Assembly: GCF_000348945.1 (NCBI RefSeq)
Contig: NZ_AOCK01000002.1
Span: 62,001 to 126,000 of the forward strand
DNA length: 64,000 nt
Source of the DNA: Paeniglutamicibacter gangotriensis Lz1y
GTDB taxonomy: Bacteria > Actinomycetota > Actinomycetes > Actinomycetales > Micrococcaceae
Direction of reading: 5' to 3'
Shown here piece after piece: positions 36,381 through 44,203 of this stretch. The notes under the pieces are model-generated. The model was not told where the DNA came from. It saw nothing but the letters and a program-made list of their open reading frames with translations, and did no database searches. The position numbers were made by a program, and so were the translations under genes. Positions within the stretch are counted from its first letter, which is position 1. Every line of letters begins with the position of its first letter.

Positions 36381-36481
36381 GGTGTCTCTGGTGATGCTGC
36401 CGCCTTTGCTGGCGGTCGCCCCAGACACTCTCGAAATATGGTGGCTGTCCCTAGATTGATATCACGCGATATAATTGGACC

Positions 36482-36925
36482 ATGGTGAATCCAGTTCGAT
36501 CGCTTCGAGAGGCTGCCGGCTTGAGCCAAGCAGAGCTCGCCCGGCGGTCCGGGGTTGCTCAGCCGAATATTGCCTCCTATGAAGCTGGGCGGCGCAGCGT
36601 CTCAGCCATGATGCTTGAACGCCTGCGGATGGCCGCGCGGCCATTGCCTCGTGATGCGCTCGTTGCGCGCCGTGCCGAACTTGTGAGCCTTGCTGGCCGG
36701 TATGGCTTCGACAACGTCCGCGTATTTGGCTCGGCGGCCCGCGGTACAGATGGCCCTGGTAGTGATCTGGACATCTTGGTCACCCGATCGCCCGGCACCG
36801 GGTTGCTCACGATCGCGGCGTTCGCTGCTGACGCGAGCGATTTGCTCGGAGTCGAGGTCGATGTGGTGACCGACGGCGGCTTGAGTGCCGGTCATGAGAT
36901 CTTGGCGACGGCGCTCCCAGTATGA
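36482..36925 (+). CDS. mntA: XRE-fused MNT nucleotidyltransferase (MntA-type antitoxin)
   Basis: 147 residues. Residues 5-55 form an XRE helix-turn-helix (SLREAAGLSQAELARRSGVA, PNIASYEAGRRSVS). Then a minimal nucleotidyltransferase: G83-S84, D95-L96-D97 and D127, the full GSx10DxD plus third Asp set. MntA proteins AMPylate a tyrosine of their HEPN partner. The DNA-binding half implies autoregulation, though no clear operator was found. Stop TGA overlaps the HEPN ATG by four bases. Lies between two copies of the ychF 3' end, so the pair was inserted here. Confidence 0.85.
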   Translation: MVNPVRSLREAAGLSQAELARRSGVAQPNIASYEAGRRSVSAMMLERLRMAARPLPRDALVARRAELVSLAGRYGFDNVRVFGSAARGTDGPGSDLDILVTRSPGTGLLTIAAFAADASDLLGVEVDVVTDGGLSAGHEILATALPV

Positions 36926-37260
36926 ACATGCGTGATGATGCGGCTCTCACGGAGATCGTCCGGTTGTGCGGTGTCGGAGCAAATCTGGTGGCACGCGGTG
37001 ACGAGTGGTACCTCGGGGACCCTGACAACGTTCCGGGTCTCGCGGCAGAGTCGCTGATCATCAAGATTGGTGAGAATGTGGCTCGGCTGAGCGACGCCAC
37101 GACCGCCCGGCATCCCGAAGTTCCGTGGTCCTTGATCAAGCGGATGCGGGACCGCCTGGCGCATCATTGTGAGGGCACCGACTATGGTGCGCTCTGGGAT
37201 ACGCTGATCGTCGACCTGCCGGTGATCAGTGGATACATCCAGTCGCTCTCAGCAGAGTGA
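36922..37260 (+). CDS. hepT: HEPN (HepT-like) RNase toxin with Cys at the AMPylation site
   Basis: 112 residues. A DUF86 all-helical HEPN protein; the catalytic Rx4H of HEPN ribonucleases is present as R76 and H81 (MRDRLAHH). In HepT the motif continues Rx4HxY and MntA AMPylates that tyrosine; here residue 83 is Cys (codon TGT at 37168-37170), though Tyr88 sits shortly after. Translationally coupled to its XRE-MNT partner through ATGA. Whether the pair still works by AMPylation is open. Confidence 0.8.
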   Translation: MNMRDDAALTEIVRLCGVGANLVARGDEWYLGDPDNVPGLAAESLIIKIGENVARLSDATTARHPEVPWSLIKRMRDRLAHHCEGTDYGALWDTLIVDLPVISGYIQSLSAE

Positions 37261-37314
37261 AGCCGCTAGGCCATTCGAAGGAAAGGTTGCTACGTACCGG
37301 AACTCGGTGGATTC

Positions 37315-37329
37315 CCGCTTCAACGTGTA
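37315..37329 (+). repeat. Direct repeat, copy 2, of the ychF 3' end
   Basis: Same 15 bases as 36318-36332, CCGCTTCAACGTGTA, followed by G instead of A, so its frame would stop TAG. The frame before it reads RNSVDSRFNV, a diverged ychF tail, consistent with a displaced original gene end. Confidence 0.7.
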
Positions 37330-37353
37330 GGTCCTGACCTCCAAGAAACTTTT

Positions 37354-37398
37354 GCGATGGCCGCCAAGAACACCTGTTCTTGGCGGCCATCGCTTTTT
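37354..37398 (+). terminator. Strong rho-independent terminator
   Basis: A perfect 18-bp stem (37354-37371 with 37376-37393, arm GCGATGGCCGCCAAGAAC) with a four-base loop and TTTTT. It probably was the original ychF terminator before insertion. Confidence 0.92.
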
Positions 37399-37592
37399 CG
37401 CGCGGTTGCCACCTCCAGGGAGCCAGCACTTTTTCTGCGTATCGATCCAGTGCTCAAACTCGTGGCCGCAATCAAAGTCCGCCAAAGAACTTCAGGCAAC
37501 GATCTTTCTTGAAGTTCGGTACCCGCCGCTGACGCGTCTGCAGAGGCCGAATTAGTATGTCACGGACGGCGATGCCAGTAGCTGGAATTCTT

Positions 37593-38360
37593 TTAGAACA
37601 GCGGCCAGGGCACCGCAGGCATGTCACCGCTCGGAGCCGGAAACTGCCCGGCCGAGCGTAACCGCGCGCACCGCGCAGCTAGCGATACGATTTCGTCTGC
37701 GTCGAGCAAGCTTTCCAGGGCTCGGCCCAACTCACCATGCAACCCCTCGCTGACACGATCTATGCCGTTCTCTTCGTCCTCGGTTAGTGCGTCTCCACGC
37801 CATCCCCACAGCACCGTGCGCAGCTTGTGATCCTGGTGAAAGGTGAGCCCGTGGTCCACCCCGTGTCGGTGCCCGTCAGCCATAGCTAGGATGTGGTCGC
37901 CTTTGCGGTCGGCGTTGTTGACGATGTCATCGAACACTGCCATGTGTCTGAGTGCTGGCGAGTCTTCGTGAACGAGCGCGAGAATCCGTCCGTCCTGATC
38001 TTGTCCCTGAAGAACGTGTTTCCAACCCGTTTCCGGCATCTGGTCCGCCGCGATCAGGTTCACGGGTTTTTGGGCTGGATCTTGCTCTTGCCAAAGCTGC
38101 ACCATGCCTTCGCCCAGCGGACCATCGCGCAGCCAGGTCTGGGGCACGATGCCCCAGCCGAGGGTCTGTGAGACCAGGTAGGCAGCCACCTCGCGGTGGG
38201 CCAGTTTGCCGTGGGGGAAATCCCAGAGCGGACTTTCGCCGGCTATCGGTTTATAGACAACCTCCACGTCACCGATGTTGCCAAGAAATGTGGCGTTTGA
38301 AGCCGTCGTGATGCGGCCGGTGAGAGTCAGCTCGTCGGTTAAAAGGTCCGGCGTTGCCAT
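37593..38360 (-). CDS. SCO1664 family protein (PI3/4-kinase-like fold)
   Basis: 255 residues. VVYKPIAGESPLWDFPHGKL, REVAAYLVSQTLGWGIVPQT, MVQLWQ, then DDIVNNADRKGDHIL and HGVDHGLTFHQDHKLRTVLWGW define the actinobacterial SCO1664 family, which has a kinase-like fold with the NNADRK catalytic-like loop. Start ATG 38358-38360 overlaps by one base the stop of the DUF3090 gene (TAATG). Part of a three-gene minus-strand unit with the next two. In other actinobacteria this trio usually sits next to mshC, which is not seen here. Confidence 0.9.
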   Translation of the reverse strand: MATPDLLTDELTLTGRITTASNATFLGNIGDVEVVYKPIAGESPLWDFPHGKLAHREVAAYLVSQTLGWGIVPQTWLRDGPLGEGMVQLWQEQDPAQKPVNLIAADQMPETGWKHVLQGQDQDGRILALVHEDSPALRHMAVFDDIVNNADRKGDHILAMADGHRHGVDHGLTFHQDHKLRTVLWGWRGDALTEDEENGIDRVSEGLHGELGRALESLLDADEIVSLAARCARLRSAGQFPAPSGDMPAVPWPLF

Positions 38361-38932
38361 TAGGCCTCGGGAAGGGTGCAGATGTGTCCGTCAGCGTCTA
38401 CGGGGTAACCGCAGAGGGGGCATGCCGGACGCCCGGCACCCACGATCTCGCGGGTGCGCTTGGCGAATGCGCGGGCGGTGCCGACGGGCATTCGCACGCG
38501 CAGCATTTCGGTCTCGTTAGCCCCGTCCTCATGAAGCGATTCGTCGTCGTCATCATCATCATCATCATCTTCGGAGTCGTCATCGGTGATCGGGTGCGCC
38601 TCAATGACGATTTGGGCCGTGGTGGGGTCCCACCCCAAGCTCATGGCCCCGGTGCGAAACTGCTCTTGGACGGCCTCGAGCGGATCATTGTCGACGAGTT
38701 CAACCGGAGTGCCCATGGGAATGCTGAAGGGGTTGCCTTCGACGGTGATGAGCTGGTCGAGAATTTCGTCGATCTTCTCCGCGAGCAGAGCCGACTGCTG
38801 CTTCTCCATGGCAATACTCACGATTTGCTTGCCTTCGCGCACCTGCAGGTAGAACGTGCGCGACCCCGGAAGGCCTATGACGCCAATGACGACCCGATCA
38901 GGCCAGGAAAACTCGTGAACTTGTGTACGCAT
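38360..38932 (-). CDS. DUF3090 family protein
   Basis: 190 residues. EFSWPDRVVIGVIGLPGSRTFYLQVREG, VSIAMEKQQSALLAEKIDEIL and GWDPTTAQIVIEAHP are the DUF3090 signature; the C terminus has a CPLCGYPVDADGHIC zinc-ribbon-like ending. Residues about 115-131 are a run of Asp encoded by GAT/GAC repeats (plus strand 38537-38584), a slippage-prone insertion. Middle gene of the trio; 24 bp after the histidine phosphatase stop. Confidence 0.92.
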   Translation of the reverse strand: MRTQVHEFSWPDRVVIGVIGLPGSRTFYLQVREGKQIVSIAMEKQQSALLAEKIDEILDQLITVEGNPFSIPMGTPVELVDNDPLEAVQEQFRTGAMSLGWDPTTAQIVIEAHPITDDDSEDDDDDDDDDESLHEDGANETEMLRVRMPVGTARAFAKRTREIVGAGRPACPLCGYPVDADGHICTLPEA

Positions 38933-38956
38933 GTCAGTATTCTAGGCTCATGAGCT

Positions 38957-39649
38957 TCACGGCGCCTTTAGACCCGCGCCGCCACCCACCGGGGCGTCGC
39001 CAGAATGGATGCCGTTCGACAACCACGACAGATCACCGGCATCGGTGTTGGTCGCGTAGACACTTGGCCGACCAGCACCGTAGCGCACAATCGATATGGA
39101 AGCGGGGCCCACGTTAATTCGCTGGAACAGGTCAAGGTGCATGCCGAGCGCGTCAGCGAGAATTGACTTGATGATGTCACCGTGACTCACTGCCGCCCAC
39201 ACGGCCCCTGGCCCGTGCTCGGATTCGAATGCTGAATCGTGGCGTCGAATTGCTGCCACGGACCTAGCCTGCATTGCGGCCAGGGATTCACCGCCCGGAA
39301 AGACGACGGCGGATGGTTGCGACTGGACAACCGGCCACAGTTCCTCGGTCATGAGATCGCTGAGCATGCGGCCCTGCCACTGGCCGTAATCGCACTCGGT
39401 GAGATCGAGGTCAACGGGAGCGTACGGCGAGCCAGCCTGACGATCGAGGATGAACTGAGCGGTCTGCTGACAACGCTCAAGAGGGCTCGACACCACTCCG
39501 ACCAAAGGCACGGGCGCGAGCCGTTCTCCGGTCAGAGCCGCCTGGTCCCGCCCGATCGTATCCAGACTGACGCCGACAGCCCGACCGGCCAACAGCCCCG
39601 TGGCATTAGCTGTGGAGCGGCCGTGCCGCACGAGAATAACTGTTGCCAT
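38957..39649 (-). CDS. MSMEG_4193 family histidine phosphatase
   Basis: 230 residues. The RHG motif VILVRHGRSTANATGLLAGR opens the protein; DLTECDYGQWQGRML, and the second histidine in AVSHGDIIKSILADALGM, complete the phosphoglycerate-mutase-like catalytic site. First gene of the trio on the minus strand. Substrate unknown. The 3' half of the trio is conserved as a set across Actinomycetia, which suggests a shared pathway, perhaps in phosphoester metabolism. Confidence 0.9.
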   Translation of the reverse strand: MATVILVRHGRSTANATGLLAGRAVGVSLDTIGRDQAALTGERLAPVPLVGVVSSPLERCQQTAQFILDRQAGSPYAPVDLDLTECDYGQWQGRMLSDLMTEELWPVVQSQPSAVVFPGGESLAAMQARSVAAIRRHDSAFESEHGPGAVWAAVSHGDIIKSILADALGMHLDLFQRINVGPASISIVRYGAGRPSVYATNTDAGDLSWLSNGIHSGDAPVGGGAGLKAP

Positions 39650-39945
39650 GCACCCAGCCTAACCACCCGCCCTCAATGAACCCAGCCCAGAAGCCGAGTG
39701 TCGCCAGCCCGAGGGCCACTTGGAGCTGATCGAGGCCGCTGCGGGAAGCCCGCTCGTGTTGCTGCAAGACAAGGAGCTGGGAGATTTCCAGAAGCTGTAC
39801 GAAACTCCGCATGGCGCTTTGGTGTTGCGGCGGGACCAAGCGCCCCTGTCGCTCCGGGGCCAGACGCGGCGCGCTTACTCCACGTCCGGCTCCGGGGCGA
39901 CCATGCGCTGCCTGTCCGCGTCGAGGTGCTCGAAGCGTTGCATCC

Positions 39946-41250
39946 TCAGACTGCGGCGTCCATCCCGCGGACCTTCAACCGCTCGCGCTGGTTCGGGTTG
40001 ACCGAATCGCGGAACGGCATCTCGACCACGTTGGCGCTGACCGGCCGCCCGGGCTCTGATGCGTAGGAGTCGGGAAGGTGTATCCACAACTGTGTGCCGA
40101 GCGCAGCGAGAGCCACTGGAACCATTCCCATGGCAATGTTGGATTCCAATTCCGGGGAGTACCAGGGCGAGGTGACGTAGCCGATCGGATCGTCGTCCTG
40201 CGCGGCGCTGATCAGCCAGAAGTCGGGCGCATAGTCATTGATTGGCCGACCACCGAGCTTCAGGCCCACCAGTGTGTGGGTGTAGGGAGGTGATCCTGCT
40301 TCCACTGCGTTGCGAGCCGTCTCCAAGGCTGCTTTTCCGATGTAGTCCGTGTTCTTCTGCCGAGGTATCTGATAGCCCAGATTCACCTGGAACGGCAACG
40401 TCTCGGCATCCATGTCCTGGCCCCAGGACAGAATCCCTGCTGCGATCCGCCGGTGGTGTGCCGGAGCAACCACCATGAGGTTGTGACGTTTACCTGCTTC
40501 CAGAACGGCATTCCAGAGTTTTTCCGCGTGCAAGGTGGCGTCGAGGAGATAAATTTCGTACCCCTTCTCGCCGGTGAAGCCAGTCTGCGAAACGATGACC
40601 TCACACCCCTCAACCGACGCGGAGAGCAGCCCATAGGAGGGAATATCCGCAGCCGCATCTCCAATCAGGTCCACCATGAGGTCAACGGATTTCGGTCCCT
40701 GAATCTGCACGGGTGAAACGTCGATTTCCTCGATGGCTACATCGAATCGCTTGCCGACATTGACACCTTGAAGCCACAGCCATAGGTCTGAGTCGGAAAT
40801 GCTGAACCAGAACTCGTCCTCGGCCACGCGAAGCAATACCGGGTCGTTGAGGATTCCGCCGGCTTCGTTGCACAGGATTACGTACCGCGCCCTCATCGGG
40901 GGAATCTTTGTGGCATCGCGCGTAATAACGAAGTCCACAAAGGCCTCGGCATCCGGGCCCTTGACCTGGATCTGCCGTTCCACGGCAACATTCCACATGG
41001 TGACGTGTTTGACCAGGGCCTCGTACTCGGCCATCATTCCGCCGTCTTCGGGCCGAATGTAGCCTCTCGGGTGGTAAATCCGGTTGTAAACCTGCGCACG
41101 CCAGCAGCCTGCTTCATGGGAAAGTTGCCAGTACGGTGATTTGCGGACCCGCGTATCGATCTGCATCTCCACCGGCGTTGGGCCGGATTGGCGGAGATTG
41201 ATCGGAACGGTTCGGTCACGTTGGTCAACTGATGGAACATTGTCATGCAT
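39946..41250 (-). CDS. GcvT-family demethylase, DmdA-like
   Basis: 434 residues. The aminomethyltransferase (GCV_T) fold is evident: VTMWNVAVERQIQVKGPDA, GGILNDPVLLRVAEDEFWFSIS with DSDLWLWLQGV, VSPVQIQGPKS, VSQTGFTGEKGYEIYL, and the C-terminal GMVPVALAALGTQLWIHLPD. This pattern (NDPV, SISDSDL) resembles DMSP demethylase DmdA and other THF-dependent C1-transferring enzymes more than glycine cleavage T protein, since no gcvH/gcvP is near. Ligand not known. ATG follows GGGAGTTCACA. It stands alone on the minus strand, so it is likely acquired. Confidence 0.7.
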   Translation of the reverse strand: MHDNVPSVDQRDRTVPINLRQSGPTPVEMQIDTRVRKSPYWQLSHEAGCWRAQVYNRIYHPRGYIRPEDGGMMAEYEALVKHVTMWNVAVERQIQVKGPDAEAFVDFVITRDATKIPPMRARYVILCNEAGGILNDPVLLRVAEDEFWFSISDSDLWLWLQGVNVGKRFDVAIEEIDVSPVQIQGPKSVDLMVDLIGDAAADIPSYGLLSASVEGCEVIVSQTGFTGEKGYEIYLLDATLHAEKLWNAVLEAGKRHNLMVVAPAHHRRIAAGILSWGQDMDAETLPFQVNLGYQIPRQKNTDYIGKAALETARNAVEAGSPPYTHTLVGLKLGGRPINDYAPDFWLISAAQDDDPIGYVTSPWYSPELESNIAMGMVPVALAALGTQLWIHLPDSYASEPGRPVSANVVEMPFRDSVNPNQRERLKVRGMDAAV

Positions 41251-41799
41251 TGTGAACTCCCAATCGACTAGTTCAGGGGAATTGCAGACCGAAGCCGTCG
41301 GCCCAGTCTCATAAGGTGGAAGCCAAGCCCCTTAAGGCGAGTGTATGGTGCCGCCGATGTGGCAAGCAAGGGTAGTTATTGAACGCATCTCTGGCCACGC
41401 TCTCATCGCATGGCACACCTTCAACAGCTGGAACCCTGACTTGCGAAGTACGTCCCTGGGGAACTGCCTCACCTAGGCGGCCTGGGGCCGCAGCTATGCG
41501 ACAGCGACAGCACATGTCCTTACCGAGCGGTCGTTCGAGACAATCGACCTCAACCGGGTGCAGCCTGAGCCTGGCACGCGCAACGTTGCATCGGTTCGTG
41601 TTCTCGAGAGGCTGGTTTTTACGTGCGGGGATCATGCGCGAGGACTGCATCGTCAAGGGTGAGGTGTCCGATTCCTGGGTGTACGGCTTATTGCGCAATG
41701 ATGCGGGTATGCCGAACCGCGCGGGCAGCACATGGCTCCAACAAACCTCGGCGCGGTGATGGAATTCGGTGCAACGTCCTGGCGGCGGGAAGTGTCGTT
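41251..41799. other. Stretch without a supported gene
   Basis: Long frames are open on both strands, but none has recognised motifs or a good start. One plus-strand frame around 41379-41759 and one minus-strand frame 41309-41731 are mirror images of the same GC-biased codon pattern and are not supported. Confidence 0.35.
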
Positions 41800-42189
41800 T
41801 CAGCCTAAGTGGAGCTCGATCAGTGGGTGATCCGCGAAGATTTCGAGTATTAGCTCGAAGTACGACTTCCCGATTCCGTTCTGCAGATCCTCAAGATCAG
41901 ACTGGATACCTTGCTGATTGAAGGAAGCCGGTTGAGACAACTCGTTGTGCAGCCACCGCTGTGTCTCTTAGAATCCGAGCGCATCACGGCTGTGGGCATG
42001 GTCGATCCAGACGAATGTATCGGGTGCGCCCTCGCGGATCTCGCCCTCAACGCGGTAGAGAACGTCGTTGAGCCCGTCTAGACTCGAGCCGAGGTGCCAG
42101 CCCCGGTCTGCCATCAGCTCCCGGTTGAACTGATCGTAGAGGTCGGAGATTCCGTGCACCGCGGCACCGTCGATTCGGTACTTTTTCAT
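41800..42189 (-). pseudogene. Barstar family protein, in-frame ochre stop
   Basis: ATG at 42187-42189 starts KKYRIDGAAVHGISDLYDQFNREL, then LDGLNDVLYRVEGE and DTFVWIDHAHSRDALGF, the order of barstar-type ribonuclease inhibitors. TAA at 41968-41970 then cuts the frame. The same frame continues with ETQRWLHNELSQ, FNQQGIQSDLEDLQNG and FELILEIFADHPLIELHLG before a TGA at 41800-41802, which is the normal barstar C terminus. The product would be 129 residues with one stop removed. No barnase gene is seen beside it. Confidence 0.75.
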
Positions 42190-42702
42190 AGCTCGTCATC
42201 CTGCCCTAGCCTGTTTAATGCCAACAAACCACGAGACGCACTCCAGTCTCCAGTCGTTCGGAAACGCCAAGCCGCCTTGAACGCCTTTGCACGCAGTTCC
42301 GGGCTGCCTGCGAGAAGTGGTCATCGGGATCGATCGATGTGGCGCACGCGTGAGGGGTGCTGCGCCTTGTGGCGAAGCTACTGCGCCGATCCTGGACGCG
42401 CAGCGAGCTCCATCTCACCGGCGTAGGTCGTCGTGTTGTCGGTCAAACCAGTGGCAGGCTGCACTCCGTGCCCACCTCCTCAGCAGGGCACGGCGCGAGA
42501 AGCACACTGCCGGGAGTTTTCTCCGCGGCCCAGCGCCATATTTTGAAGGTGTTCAGGCTCCTGCTTCGTTGAATGGGGCCGCCAGGGTCAGCTGGTTCGG
42601 TGACCCGGCACAATCGCCGGGTGGCGCAGCCCTCTGCCATTTGACGTAGCCGCGCCGGCGCTGTGAGGATCAGCAGATGAAGAATCTACGCATGGCGGCA
42701 CA
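42190..42702. other. Stretch without a supported gene
   Basis: No frame gives a recognised protein on either strand. A ribonuclease partner of the barstar gene was looked for here and not found. The last 100 bases could hold the promoter of the CrtA-like gene. Confidence 0.35.
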
Positions 42703-43398
42703 TTGAGCTTTTTTTCGTTCCACCTGGCGCACATGCCGCTGCTCACGGCAGCCGGTGGGCTCCTGCGGGCACCGAAGGCCGCTGGTCTGCGTCACATCGA
42801 GGTGCTCGCCGGGATGCAGCTGGGGGCGGCGGTGATCTCGCCGCGCCGGATGCAATTGCGGCGACTCGTGGTGTTCGCGGAGTGGGAAACTGAAGACGCC
42901 CTCGTCGACTTCCTTGCCAGGCACCCCTTGGGCCGGAAACTGAATGAGGGCTGGCACGTGCGGCTCGAATTCGTGCGTCGTTGGGGTGAAGTGCGCCAGT
43001 TCGAGAACTTGCAGGATGCGGAAGTGCCCTTGGGACTGGATGAGCCAGTGGTTGCCGTGACATTGGCCCGCATGCGTCTGCCCGAACTGCCCCGCTTTAT
43101 CCACTGGGGGCGGCCCGTTGAGCGTCAGATCCGTGACCATCTTCAAGCAACACTCGCCATGGCTGCCATCCGTTTGCCGCGGACGGTTTCAACGTTCTCG
43201 ATCTGGACCAGTACCCGTGCGATGACGGGGATGGTGTTTGGCCGTGATGATGGAGCATCTGCCGCTCGTCATACTGAAGCGATGACCGAACGCGAACGCC
43301 GGGATTTTCACCACGAGTTTACGACGCTTCGCTTCCGGCCCCTGTCGGAGCACGGCTCATGGGAAGGTCGGGAGCGCTACATTCCGTGGTCCGTTTAA
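42703..43398 (+). CDS. Spheroidene monooxygenase (CrtA)-like family protein
   Basis: 231 residues from TTG 42703; ATG 42733 would remove 10 residues. FSFHLAHMPLLTAAGGLLRAP, LVVFAEWETEDALVDFL, VVAVTLARMRLPELPRFIHWG and HHEFTTLRFRPLSEHGSWEGRE match a family that is annotated as spheroidene monooxygenase in many actinobacteria. CrtA proper oxidises carotenoids in phototrophs; no carotenoid gene is near, and the activity of the actinobacterial members is unknown. Plus-strand orphan at the edge of a remnant cluster. Confidence 0.6.
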   Translation: MSFFSFHLAHMPLLTAAGGLLRAPKAAGLRHIEVLAGMQLGAAVISPRRMQLRRLVVFAEWETEDALVDFLARHPLGRKLNEGWHVRLEFVRRWGEVRQFENLQDAEVPLGLDEPVVAVTLARMRLPELPRFIHWGRPVERQIRDHLQATLAMAAIRLPRTVSTFSIWTSTRAMTGMVFGRDDGASAARHTEAMTERERRDFHHEFTTLRFRPLSEHGSWEGRERYIPWSV

Positions 43399-43508
43399 TT
43401 CTTCGTTCTCCGGGTCGCCGGGACTTGGGATGCACTGCACAGGTGGCCAAATCTTCGGCGATGCAGATGGCTGATGCGCCGCCCGGATCACTAGGGCGTT
43501 TCGGCATC

Positions 43509-43790
43509 ATGGCGGCGCGCCTGCTGAACTTTCCTGAAGTCACCAACATCCTGAACCAGATTCTGGCGCTGGGTGGAAACGTGCTTTTAGGCGGACTGCT
43601 CATTGCTGCAGGTTTCCTGAGAGCCAACATCATGGTCTCCATCGTTGGTGCCGGAACGGCAGCCATCGTGATCTGTTGGGCGAGCATCGTGCTCTTCATC
43701 GCCATGGGCCTGAAGTACATGGGTCTGGTCGATTCCATCATCATCACGGCCTTCGGTGCAGTGGTGTACATCGCGGCCCTCTGGCCGTTG
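43509..43790 (+). pseudogene. Fragment of a conserved-TM-helix (mechanosensitive channel-like) protein
   Basis: MAARLLNFPEVTNILNQILA, GGNVLLGGLLIAAGFLRANI, VGAGTAAIVICWASIVLFIA, and MGLKYMGLVDSIIITAFGAV in one frame resemble the repeating TM helices of small mechanosensitive-channel-like proteins, usually at least twice this length. At about 43790 the frame changes to an unrelated sequence. Both ends are missing, so it is a truncated relic. Confidence 0.6.
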
Positions 43791-43799
43791 CGCCGCAGC

Positions 43800-44160
43800 T
43801 CGGTGGCGACCAGGGGGCTGCCTTGCTTGCCCTATCTCGCCGCTTTTGGCCGCATTGGTCTTCGCCTGTGGGCCAGGTGCCGGAGCACTGCTGATCCCGG
43901 TGGTGATCTATGGGCTGGCATTGGTGCTCATGGCCATGCTGTCCACCGGGCTCGGTGAACTCGCCGGGGTGGGCGGGGCGATCTTCCTGATCTCCGACGG
44001 GCTCATCGCGCTGCGCTCCTTCACCACGATGGAGCTGCCCGGAGCCTCATTCTGGATCATGCTCAGCTATGTGGTGGGCCAGGGCCTGATTGCCATGGAG
44101 GTCATACAGCGCACCGGCCGGGAGCATGGGGCACCCGCCCCCCGCCGCAGCCGCCCGTAG
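43800..44160 (+). pseudogene. 3' fragment of a lysoplasmalogenase (YhhN) gene
   Basis: In another frame than the channel fragment the sequence reads PGAGALLIPVVIYGLALVLM, LGELAGVGGAIFLISDGLIA, RSFTTMELPGASFWIMLSYV, GQGLIAMEVIQRT, the C-terminal half of a YhhN-type membrane enzyme (lysoplasmalogenase, cleaves the vinyl ether of lysoplasmalogens). The 5' half is absent; the join lies around 43790-43820. Its stop at 44160 is native-looking. Confidence 0.6.
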
Positions 44161-44203
44161 TCCTGAGTGGCCAACGGGAGAGCCCGGGGGACAGGGTTGC
44201 AGG

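Noticed and set aside
42190-42702. A barnase-type ribonuclease next to the barstar gene.
   Set aside because: All frames were read; no His/Glu/Arg ribonuclease pattern was found.
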